Shown here: positions 8,480 to 15,641 of the stretch, piece after piece
How positions within the stretch are numbered: position 1 is the first letter of the stretch
How the letters are laid out: every line of letters begins with the position of its first letter
IMG/VR virus record: IMGVR_UViG_3300050821_005575
Location: 1 to 64,000 of that record
Reading direction: 5' to 3' (one strand)
Source: a virus
Length of the DNA stretch: 64,000 bases
Made by a program: the position numbers and the translations under genes
Notes under the pieces: generated by a model
Told to the model about the DNA's origin: nothing
Seen by the model: the letters and a program-made list of their open reading frames with translations, nothing else
The model's database searches: none

Positions 8480-9037
8480 TCAGGTCGGAATCGGGGCCAG
8501 CCACGTGACCGCCAGCATCGGAGACCAGCGGAAGTAGCCGGGGTCGTTCTCGACGAAGAGTCCGTATGCCGCATCGGCCTGAGACTCCAGCAGGAAGAAG
8601 TCCCCGACGTTCGCCTGGACGAGACCCTGTGCGAAGAAGGTCAAGCCGGTCTGCGCGAGCGGCAGGCCGCGCCGGTTCGTGAAGGCCGTAAACCAGCCGC
8701 CGGGACCTCCCTCGTGGACCGGGATCCCGTTCTGGTCGACCTGACAGCCGAACTCCTCTCCGAGACTTATGGTCTCGTCGAAGCTGACGTTCCCGAAGAC
8801 GTAGTAGATCCCCGTCTTCGTGATGTTGACCTTCGTCGGGTCCGCGACCAGATCGACCATCCCGCTCGAGGCCCCGTAGACGATCGTGTCGAAGTAGGTC
8901 GCGTTACCCTGGCCTCGCGGCAGGTTGCTGATGTTCGGCATGTTCGCCGGATTTGCCAGCCGGACGCAGACCGACGGTCCGAAGACGAACGGGCTGCCGC
9001 CCCCGCCACCCCCGCCACCGCCACCGCCGCCAGCCAT
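8480..9037 (-). CDS. C1q/TNF-like spike protein
   Basis: 185 aa. A run of twelve glycines near the N-terminus leads into a domain with the look of trimeric C1q-like jelly rolls: VDLVADPTKVNITKTGIYYV, then FGNVSF, and a terminal strand YFRWSPMLAVTWL. Such domains occur in phage and bacterial surface spikes. The assignment rests on pattern only. Confidence 0.55.
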   Translation of the reverse strand: MAGGGGGGGGGGGGSPFVFGPSVCVRLANPANMPNISNLPRGQGNATYFDTIVYGASSGMVDLVADPTKVNITKTGIYYVFGNVSFDETISLGEEFGCQVDQNGIPVHEGGPGGWFTAFTNRRGLPLAQTGLTFFAQGLVQANVGDFFLLESQADAAYGLFVENDPGYFRWSPMLAVTWLAPIPT

Positions 9038-9045
9038 CGGTCACG

Positions 9046-9948
9046 CTAACCCTGGATGATGCCACGGATCATCGTGCAGCGGATGTCGTGCGCGCCGCCG
9101 AAGTCCCCTTTCGCGAGCTGGGCTCGAACGGTGACGAGGGTTCCCTCTGAAGTCCCGAGAAGCGCCGCGAAGTGCGTTCCTTCCGCCAGCGCCTGACAGT
9201 ACCGCGTCGAGGCGGACGGATTGACGTCCCCGGCGGCCCCCATATCCGCGGCCTGCTCAGGTCCGGTCACGTCGTCGATCCCGAGCCCGATGAAAGCCGT
9301 CGTGCCGGAGACGCTCTGCAGGACGTAGATACCCTCCAGGTCGACAGCGTCCTCGCCGTTCGCGATGAAGTTGACTCGGCTGCCGACGCCTCCGTTCAGC
9401 TCGATGAACGGATTCGTGTTCAACGCGTAGGTGACCTCACCCGCGCCGTCATTGTAGGCCGGATTCGCCAGGATCGACAGCGACAGGCGATTGTACCAGT
9501 TGACGATCCACCGGTTCGCGTCGCTCGACTCGAACTGCGGCGTCGCGTTTATGCGGACCCAGCCGACGAAGCGCCAGTTGAGCGCGTTCCCGGAGATCCC
9601 GAGGTACCGGACGCCGTTCACGGTCGACGGCAGCGACGCCGACAGGCGGATCGACGACGGCGAGAACGTCGCCTTCGCGTTCGAGACGTAGACGTAGTAG
9701 AGCGTGTTCGCCGCGGGGGCTGACCCTGCGTCGGCGCCCGCGCCCGTGATCAGGTGATCGGCGATACCTCTCTGGAGACCGACACCGCCGCCGGGAATGA
9801 CGACGGTCTGGCCGTTCACGACGACCTTGTTGCCGTTGTACTGCAGGAGCTGCAGCGTCGATGTGACGCCGCTCCCGAGATTGATATTGGCGAGGCGCGC
9901 CTGAAAGAGCGTCGCCGGGGACTGATTCCCGATCCCTCCGTCGGCCAT
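9046..9948 (-). CDS. Beta-rich putative structural protein
   Basis: 300 aa from ATG 9948, one base after the upstream stop. It shows repeated beta-strand character, Gly/Asn-rich turns and segments such as NTLYYVYVSNAKATFSPSS and FVGWVRINATPQFESSD, which are common in phage fibre or spike proteins. No transmembrane region. It belongs to the run of spike or capsid candidates between 7.3 and 14.3 kb. Confidence 0.6.
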   Translation of the reverse strand: MADGGIGNQSPATLFQARLANINLGSGVTSTLQLLQYNGNKVVVNGQTVVIPGGGVGLQRGIADHLITGAGADAGSAPAANTLYYVYVSNAKATFSPSSIRLSASLPSTVNGVRYLGISGNALNWRFVGWVRINATPQFESSDANRWIVNWYNRLSLSILANPAYNDGAGEVTYALNTNPFIELNGGVGSRVNFIANGEDAVDLEGIYVLQSVSGTTAFIGLGIDDVTGPEQAADMGAAGDVNPSASTRYCQALAEGTHFAALLGTSEGTLVTVRAQLAKGDFGGAHDIRCTMIRGIIQG

Positions 9949-9949
9949 A

Positions 9950-10363
9950 CTATGCGATCTCCACGGTCCAGGAAACGCCGTCGTCGGCGTCGTCGGCATC
10001 GATCCAGATTGCCGAAACGTCCGTCAGGGCCAGCTCGACGAAGGCGCCGGGCTCGAGAGGCGTCGCCTTCGCGTGGTTCTGGGCGTCCGCGGCGGACGGT
10101 CCGACGTAGATGTTACCATTGTTCGTGATGAGCGCCCGGACGAAGATCTGGAATCCGTTCGGGACGGCCTGGGCCTGAAGCTGCGCGGCGGTGCCCGGGA
10201 CCGCGACGACCTGCTGATTGACTGCAAAAGTCGGCTGGTTCGGCGGCGCACCGCCCCCGCCCCCACCGCCCGTCACGGGCAGGGGATTCAACGGACCGAT
10301 CGGGATGCCGTTCTCGTCGTGCAGGACCGACGGCCAGAGGTTCGGGTTCAGTGGCGCGGGCAT
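9950..10363 (-). CDS. Small phage-type beta-barrel protein
   Basis: 137 aa. A Gly-run hinge (VTGGGGGGGAPP) is followed by a compact beta domain whose motifs recur in small phage structural proteins: AVPNGFQIFVRAL, NGNIYVGPS, then LEPGAFVELALTD and AIWIDA. Likely a decoration or capsid-associated protein; the exact role is unknown. Confidence 0.6.
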   Translation of the reverse strand: MPAPLNPNLWPSVLHDENGIPIGPLNPLPVTGGGGGGGAPPNQPTFAVNQQVVAVPGTAAQLQAQAVPNGFQIFVRALITNNGNIYVGPSAADAQNHAKATPLEPGAFVELALTDVSAIWIDADDADDGVSWTVEIA

Positions 10364-10382
10364 CGTGTCTCCTTCTTAACCA

Positions 10383-11123
10383 CTAAGCCTCGAAGTCGCC
10401 GGTCTCCCACTCCGACGAGCCGCCCTTCGCGGAGGCCCAGTAGTAGTAGAAGCCGAAGACGCCGCGGACCGTCACGTCGACACCGGAGCGGTTCTCGATC
10501 AGCCCCTGGAACTGGCAGCGTCCGCGCAGGGCGAACTGCAGGCCCGCCTCAAAGAAGTTCAGGGGCGTTCCGACGCCCGGCCAGACCGTCGTCCGGCCGA
10601 ACTGGATCGCGTGGCTCGTCCCGTACGAGGTCGGGTTCTGGTCGTCCCAGACCGGAATGATGTTCTTCGAGGGCGCGGCGATGCCCTTCTGGCCGAGCTG
10701 GAACCAGAACTCGAGCTGCGAGTTGAGCAGCGGCGCGATCGGCGCGACGTCGAGACCGAGGAAGGACGCCACGCCACGCTGCCGGTCGGCGATCTCGCGG
10801 TCGAACACGAGCGCGATCGACCCGGCCGGGATGATGAGCGACGAGCGGACCTTGATCAGCGGCTTCGAGAACCAGGGCGGCTGATTGAAGGCCGGGAACT
10901 TGACGAAGCAGACCCGGGGCTTCGCACAGGGATCCGGCTGCGGCGGGCAGGACGGATCGTAGACGACGTCGTACGGACGCGGCTCGCCCTGTCCGGCGTC
11001 GCGCCAACCCTCGTTGTGGTACTGCTCGTGGTCCGGGCCGCCCATGCCGCCTCCGCGAGGGGGCGGGCGCGGCGGGTCCGGGGGACGTCCCGGAGGACGT
11101 CCCGGGGGTCTCTTAGCTGACAT
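10383..11123 (-). CDS. Candidate jelly-roll capsid or capsid-associated protein
   Basis: 246 aa. The first 45 residues are a basic Pro/Arg/Gly tail (KRPPGRPPGRPPDPPRPPP). The body is beta-rich, with SSLIIPAGSIALVFDRE, LEFWFQLGQKG and GLIENRSGVDVTVRGVFGFY, and ends in an acidic tail. It overlaps the adjacent 314-aa gene by 11 nt. Together with that protein and the intron-split protein it makes a trio of candidate capsid proteins. The fold is inferred by pattern only. Confidence 0.5.
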   Translation of the reverse strand: MSAKRPPGRPPGRPPDPPRPPPRGGGMGGPDHEQYHNEGWRDAGQGEPRPYDVVYDPSCPPQPDPCAKPRVCFVKFPAFNQPPWFSKPLIKVRSSLIIPAGSIALVFDREIADRQRGVASFLGLDVAPIAPLLNSQLEFWFQLGQKGIAAPSKNIIPVWDDQNPTSYGTSHAIQFGRTTVWPGVGTPLNFFEAGLQFALRGRCQFQGLIENRSGVDVTVRGVFGFYYYWASAKGGSSEWETGDFEA

Positions 11124-12057
11124 ACGAGATCTTTCTCCCCGCGAAGACGGCCTTGATCGTGTTGTCGGCGTTCGAGATGTCGGTCAGGTCGAGCTGGACT
11201 TTCGTGGATCTACGGATCAGCCAGGACGAGGCCCAGCGGGCGGGCCAGATGCCGCCTGAGCCCAGGAATCCGCCCGCGCCGTCCGGCATCTCGGCGTGTC
11301 CGCCGAACAGAAGGTCCCGATGGACATCGGCGCCGGTCAGGGCCCGGTCGTTCTGGCCGTCCCGGATCAGGCAGCGGAACTGACCGGTCGACTGCTGCGA
11401 GAGCTTGAAGCACTCGAAGTCGGAGTTGTCCGGGATCGTCATGAAGAAGATGTTCTTCTGGAGCGCCGTCAGGACGACGGGCTCGTCGGTCGTCTGGAAG
11501 TAGGCGTAGGTCCGCTCGCGCCGGTCGACGTACTTCCAGACCTCCTCCTTGATAGCTCCGGCGGGCGCCATATTCGGATAGAACTTGATGCCGCCCAGGA
11601 CGAACTCGACGAAGCGGGCGTTCGAGAGGTCGTTGTTGTAGAGCGTCAGGTTGAGCGACTGGACCGGCGGGATGAAGATCGTCTCCGGCAGGACGTACGG
11701 CTGGGAGGCGTTCCCGGACAGCGCGAGCAGGGGGACGACACGATTCGAGAACTGGATCCGCTTCCCGGGATGCTCGAGCAGGAAGTCGATGTCGTAGGTC
11801 TGGAGCAGCGCACCCGGCTGGGTCGGGTCATCGGCGGGCGCGTAGACGTTGCACTTGACGTAGAAGGCCTCGATCGGGCCGTCGTACTGCGCCGTCAGCG
11901 GGAAGGGGCCCGCCCGACCGCCTGCCGGAATCGAGATGATCTGGTTCGGCTTCGAGACGGTCAGCTCGAACGGCTGAACCCAGTCCTTCGCTGGGTTCAT
12001 GTAGATCTGACCGGTGTCTTTGTCTTTGAGGAATGTCGGGACCTGACTCCAGGCCAT
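11113..12057 (-). CDS. Candidate major or large capsid protein (beta-rich)
   Basis: 314 aa, ATG preceded by AAGGAG. The segments DIDFLLEHPGKRIQFSN, YVLPETIFIPPVQSLNLTL and FVEFVLGGIKFYP look like strands and loops of a viral jelly roll rather than an HK97 fold. There is no transmembrane segment. It is one of the best candidates for the main shell protein of this element, alongside the 220-aa intron-split product. Structure prediction would decide. Confidence 0.5.
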   Translation of the reverse strand: MAWSQVPTFLKDKDTGQIYMNPAKDWVQPFELTVSKPNQIISIPAGGRAGPFPLTAQYDGPIEAFYVKCNVYAPADDPTQPGALLQTYDIDFLLEHPGKRIQFSNRVVPLLALSGNASQPYVLPETIFIPPVQSLNLTLYNNDLSNARFVEFVLGGIKFYPNMAPAGAIKEEVWKYVDRRERTYAYFQTTDEPVVLTALQKNIFFMTIPDNSDFECFKLSQQSTGQFRCLIRDGQNDRALTGADVHRDLLFGGHAEMPDGAGGFLGSGGIWPARWASSWLIRRSTKVQLDLTDISNADNTIKAVFAGRKISYVS

Positions 12058-12113
12058 TGTAGTCTCCTTCCGAGCTAACTCAGCAGGGAAGCGGACCGCG
12101 CACAGTGCGGGCG

Positions 12114-12959
12114 CTAAAGTGCCATTGCTATCGGATTCGATTTCACGTTCATGTCACGCATCAGGGCGCTGTACTTCAATCCAACCTCGAAGCGTCCCAT
12201 TCGACGACCGACGAGTTGCTTCTCGGAGTAGTACTTAATTCCGAGGTCAGCTTGCTTCCGTTTCACGATTAGGTACGGACGCGTCAGCATGAGAAACTTG
12301 ACAGCGTCGCGATCAACGAACCGAAGAGTCCAGGATGGAACTCGCTTACAGCCGTCGCCACCGCTTTCACCCTTCGAATAGATGGTGCCCCCGAAGGCAC
12401 GTCTCAGAAACTCCAGTGAAGCGTAGATCGTATTTACAACATTCACGCTCAACTGAGTTGACGATCCGCTCGCAGTGATAGAAACGGACCCCTCAGCGTC
12501 GAAGAATCCCGCGGCGTAAGCTTCGTCTGCGAATCCATCCGGCGTCGGAAGGTCGAGCCTTTTCTTCATCTCTGAGAGGCGAACCCTAATCGTCTCGCGA
12601 GCTGCGAGCTCAACGGGAGACATGTAACGAAACCGACGCTCTTTCCTTTTAAGAAGGAGGATTGCAAGATTGACCTGCTCTGTTTTTATGGATAGGAAAT
12701 TTTTTACAGTCTCTAGAAAGTTCTCAGCCCTAGACGCAGAGCAGACCCACTGCCACCCGGGTTTTCTATTTTTCCTAGGGTCAGCAGCCTTTACGACCCA
12801 TCCTCCGAACCTGGAGAGCAGCCACTCTAAAGACTCTCGATTTGTTCCGCTGACGCGGACTCCAAGCCGGTAGATGGATCCATGTTCAACGGTGATGTAC
12901 ACTGAGCCATCACCGTCGAAAAATCCAGCTGCGTACTTCTTTTCGTTTACGTCCATCAA
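12114..12959 (-). CDS. Two-motif LAGLIDADG homing endonuclease
   Basis: 281 aa with two LAGLIDADG helices: YAAGFFDGDGSVYI near residue 9 and YAAGFFDAEGSVSI near residue 149, each ending in the catalytic acidic residue. This is the monomeric pseudo-dimeric type. The gene is more AT-rich than its neighbours, indicating recent arrival. It sits between two candidate capsid genes. No convincing group I P1 helix was found around it, so it looks free-standing. Confidence 0.9.
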   Translation of the reverse strand: MMDVNEKKYAAGFFDGDGSVYITVEHGSIYRLGVRVSGTNRESLEWLLSRFGGWVVKAADPRKNRKPGWQWVCSASRAENFLETVKNFLSIKTEQVNLAILLLKRKERRFRYMSPVELAARETIRVRLSEMKKRLDLPTPDGFADEAYAAGFFDAEGSVSITASGSSTQLSVNVVNTIYASLEFLRRAFGGTIYSKGESGGDGCKRVPSWTLRFVDRDAVKFLMLTRPYLIVKRKQADLGIKYYSEKQLVGRRMGRFEVGLKYSALMRDMNVKSNPIAMAL

Positions 12960-12960
12960 G

Positions 12961-12986
12961 GAGTGTTCCCTTTTCAGGGAACACTC
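12961..12986 (-). other. Perfect hairpin before the LAGLIDADG start codon
   Basis: GAGTGTTCCC and its exact complement GGGAACACTC flank a 6-nt loop, ending 1-2 nt before the endonuclease start region. A stem this close to the start may limit translation of the endonuclease. There is no T-run, so it is not a classical terminator. Confidence 0.5.
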
Positions 12987-13010
12987 GAAGTTGCACGTTG
13001 CTTGTAACGT

Positions 13011-13043
13011 GTTCTCTACAAAGGCTTTAGACGCCTTTGTATA
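13011..13043 (-). other. Hairpin spanning the stop of the split capsid-like gene
   Basis: ACAAAGGC and GCCTTTGT pair around a 7-nt loop that contains the gene's stop codon. No U-run follows on the minus strand. It may be a transcript-end or stability hairpin. It was examined as a group I P1 helix but lacks the terminal U.G pair. Confidence 0.4.
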
Positions 13044-14348
13044 GGATCCCTCTCATGAACCAACGAAACAGCAGGTTGCCGGTCGTCCCGGCGAGCCCGC
13101 TCGGCCAGCTGATCTTGACGGAGTACGGCTCCGTCGCGTTGATGTGCAGCGCGCGTCCACCGATGTCGAACCGGTAGATGTTGTCGCTGACGCCCCAGCC
13201 GATGTGCGGCGCGTCGGTGACGGCCTGCCCCTCGGTGTCGACACCGGCGGGCACGTCCTCGATCGGGATCGTCAGGAAGGTCGTGTCCTGGCCGAAGACG
13301 ACCTGGGCGACGCCCGCGGCTTCGACGAGCGTGTAGTTGCCGATCGACAGGAGCTTGGACGACGGGCTGCCCCAGATGCGGCAGTTATACCCGAAGACGT
13401 CGAAGCTCAAAGGCGTTCCCAGAGACCCGGCCTGGGTCTGGTTGGAATAGAGGAACGTCTTCACCGTCAGCGCGTCGTTCAGCACCTGACCGACGGGCTT
13501 CTGGTACAGCGTGAACTCGCGGTTCGGCGCCGAGGCCAGAATGATCTCCGAGTCGTACAAGGGCTGCTTGTACGACCGCACGATCGCCGCGGGCACGCCC
13601 TGCGTGATCTTGTAATCAGGCTGTTACTTTTGTGACCAGTGACCTCACTGGCGGGCGGAGCTCTTCGGCTCCACCTCTCGCGGTTCACTTCCCGCGAGTT
13701 CAGACTGTCGCACGCCCGTTTCCGGGCTCCTCTCGCTCAGTCGTTCAGCGTTCCCAGTGCCGCGCAGATTCAACTTGGCGCACTCCAAGTAGAGCTGCTT
13801 GCGGTACGCGCGTTCCCCGGGAGAGAGCTTCGAGCAATCACGGCGGGTGGAGAACGACCTCATCCGACTCCTGAGTTCGAACACCAGTTCCGCCTGCCGC
13901 GCCTTGATGACAAGGTACGGATAGATCACCCGAAGAACCTCTTCGGCGCGCTGATTACGGAAACAGAGACGGTAGACAGGCTTCTGTCCTTTGACCACTC
14001 TCCGACGATCGACCGTGATTCTTTCGATCAGATGTCCGATCCGGAATTTCACCCAGTCGATCAATTGGAGGTTCGTGTTCGTGATCTCGAGCGCACCGAC
14101 GTAGTGCTCATACCCGAGACCGCGGGAACGAAGTTCGACAATCGTCACGGCTCCGTCGCCGTCGATCATCCCGGCCAGATACGCCTTCTCGGTTTCCGTC
14201 AGCATAGGATTCGCCCTTGTTGGCCTCTCAGCTTCCAAGTCTATCAGAGAGGATTTTACAACCCCAATACAATTTAGGGTTGAACTACCGTGACCCCCTG
14301 CGCCGAGGGGTCCGCCGCCGCCGCGGCGGCTGCCTGTCCCATGTTCAT
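13027..14348 (-). CDS. Candidate capsid protein gene split by a group I intron
   Basis: Exon 1 is 14348-14276 (ATG preceded by AAGGTGG) and exon 2 is 13616-13027. Joined, they read 220 aa, with the junction VTVVQPYYKITQGVPAAIV in frame. Unspliced, exon 1 stops after 24 codons. Exon 2 alone could start at a GTG (13596), but that discards the well-placed first exon. The protein has an Ala-run N-terminus and a beta-rich body (FTLYQKPVGQ, ALTVKTFLYSNQT, SIGNYTLVEAA). It ends LLFRWFMRGILYKGV. It lies next to two other candidate capsid genes. The size is similar to single jelly-roll shell proteins, but the fold is inferred. Confidence 0.7.
13617..14275 (-). other. Group I intron, 659 nt, encoding a LAGLIDADG endonuclease
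   Basis: The exon end CAACCCT pairs with the internal guide GGGGTTG (14259-14265), giving seven pairs with the expected terminal U.G at the splice site. The P1 loop is 10 nt. The last intron base is G (13617), and joining restores the reading frame. A P2-like stem CCTCTC/GAGAGG follows P1. Near the 3' end GACTG (13738-13742) and CAGTC (13703-13707) can form P7 around a P8 hairpin GCCCG-GAAA-CGGGC, and several P9-type hairpins follow. The endonuclease C-terminus is encoded by the catalytic core. Confidence 0.8.
13645..14205 (-). CDS. Intron-encoded LAGLIDADG endonuclease (single motif)
   Basis: 186 aa from ATG 14205. One LAGLIDADG helix (YLAGMIDGDGAVTI, residues 9-22) implies a homodimer. Then come EITNTNLQLIDWVK, typical of the family, and VYRLCFRNQRAEEVL. 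The last 35-40 residues are polar and are encoded by intron core sequence, so they may be shaped by RNA structure rather than protein function. It would cut intron-less alleles and spread the intron. Confidence 0.85.
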   Translation of the reverse strand: MLTETEKAYLAGMIDGDGAVTIVELRSRGLGYEHYVGALEITNTNLQLIDWVKFRIGHLIERITVDRRRVVKGQKPVYRLCFRNQRAEEVLRVIYPYLVIKARQAELVFELRSRMRSFSTRRDCSKLSPGERAYRKQLYLECAKLNLRGTGNAERLSERSPETGVRQSELAGSEPREVEPKSSARQ

Positions 14349-14515
14349 GATATCCACCTTTCGGTCTCACGCCACTTCCGGCCGGGACTCTCGTCCACGA
14401 AATGCCGACGGGGGGCTGGCGTCCGTAGCCCACTCCCCGCGGATCGCTCGCTCGGAGCGCCCCGCGGGGAGGCACCGGAGACTCGCGCCTCCGGTGCTCC
14501 CTTGGATCGCTTGGA
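14349..14515 (-). other. Structured leader ahead of the split capsid-like gene
   Basis: About 167 nt without a gene. It holds two perfect 9-bp hairpins: GCACCGGAG/CTCCGGTGC (14472-14497) and CTCCCCGCG/CGCGGGGAG (14434-14471). No T-run and no clear promoter. It could end or stabilise transcripts between the Arg-rich gene and the capsid-like gene. Confidence 0.45.
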
Positions 14516-15637
14516 CTAGAACCGCTCGGACATGCCCCGACGCGAGAACTCGTCGTCCCCGCTGTCGTGACCCATTCCGGCGTTGGCGTTCTCGGTGTTG
14601 ACCTGGGTGAGGTACGCCCCCATCCCACCGTTCGCCTGCTGCGTGTTGAACTGGGTCAGGTACGCCTCGGAACCGGCCGGACGCAGGTACGAGATCCCGG
14701 CGGGCTGCAGGTACGTCGACATCCCCTCGGAACCCGCGCTGCGCAGGTAGCCGTGGACGCCGCCGCCCTTGAGCTCCTTGAGGACCTCCGCCTCGATCGC
14801 CTTCCGGAAGGCGTCGGTCTCCGGCGAGCCGGAGAGCGTCGGGATGAACTGCTGGGCCGGAGTGCCCGCGACCGCGAGCGAGAGCCCCTGCCAGAGGGTC
14901 GCGAATAGACCGCCGGTCAGGACCCGGGCCGTCAGCTTCGGATTCTTCAGGAGGACGGACGCGCCGGTCAGGAGCGCCGTCGAGAGCAGGGTCGAGCCGA
15001 CCTGGACGAACGGGGCCGTCCCGGCCGTGGCGGGCATCCAGGGCTGCACGTACAGCCACTTGCTCAGACCCATCGAGCCTCCGAAGCCGATGCCCATCTG
15101 GAACAGCGTCTCGAGCGTGTCCATCGAGAAGGCTGACATCAGGGCGTTCTTGATCGCCGCGACGGGGTCGCTGGACAACCGGTACGAGACCGCCGGGTTC
15201 CGACGGACACGACCGTAGCTCCGACGGGACTTACGGCTCCGACGGTGCCGACGCGGATTCGACACGACGACGGGGTTCGCGTGAACCCGACGCCGACGGC
15301 TCCGGCGGTAGCGCTTCGGGAAGCTGAACGCGCGGATCTGACCGCGACGCGAGCCGCGCCGACGGCGCTTCGCGTACTTGGTGATCTTGCGCCAGCGGCG
15401 GCCGACCTTGATGTGGCCGCTGGGATTGCGATGACGACGCCGGGACGACCGGCGAGTCTTCATGAAATGCCCCTTGGCATTTCGACGCCGCCCTGCCCGA
15501 CGGCGCGTACGGGTGCGTGCCATCCGAATCTCCTTGCCCGTCGTGCGGGCGGTTCTGGAACGAGAACGTCTCCGACGGGAAGCGACAGGCTTCCTGCCGG
15601 TTTTGCCCGGGTTCATGAAAACGAGTGCTCCGATCAT
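14516..15637 (-). CDS. Arg-rich, NP-motif putative virion protein
   Basis: 373 aa from ATG 15637. ATG 15523 (MARTRTRRR...) has a stronger AAGGAG site and is an alternative start. Residues 1-150 are extraordinarily basic, with repeated Arg runs and RNP/HRNP/SNP tripeptides, as expected of a nucleic-acid-condensing protein. A hydrophobic middle (VGSTLLSTALLTGASVLL) follows. The C-terminal 80 residues repeat a short unit: GYLRSAGSEG, TYLQPAGI, SYLRPAGSEA, then AYLTQFNTQQANGG and AYLTQVNTENANAG. No known family. Confidence 0.7.
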   Translation of the reverse strand: MIGALVFMNPGKTGRKPVASRRRRSRSRTARTTGKEIRMARTRTRRRAGRRRNAKGHFMKTRRSSRRRHRNPSGHIKVGRRWRKITKYAKRRRRGSRRGQIRAFSFPKRYRRSRRRRVHANPVVVSNPRRHRRSRKSRRSYGRVRRNPAVSYRLSSDPVAAIKNALMSAFSMDTLETLFQMGIGFGGSMGLSKWLYVQPWMPATAGTAPFVQVGSTLLSTALLTGASVLLKNPKLTARVLTGGLFATLWQGLSLAVAGTPAQQFIPTLSGSPETDAFRKAIEAEVLKELKGGGVHGYLRSAGSEGMSTYLQPAGISYLRPAGSEAYLTQFNTQQANGGMGAYLTQVNTENANAGMGHDSGDDEFSRRGMSERF

Positions 15638-15641
15638 GCTT

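Noticed and set aside
12114-13043. Second group I intron around the two-motif LAGLIDADG gene
   Set aside because: The only stem near the expected 5' site pairs ACAAAGGC with GCCTTTGT and has no terminal U.G pair. No in-frame second exon was found; the flanking gene ends properly before it.
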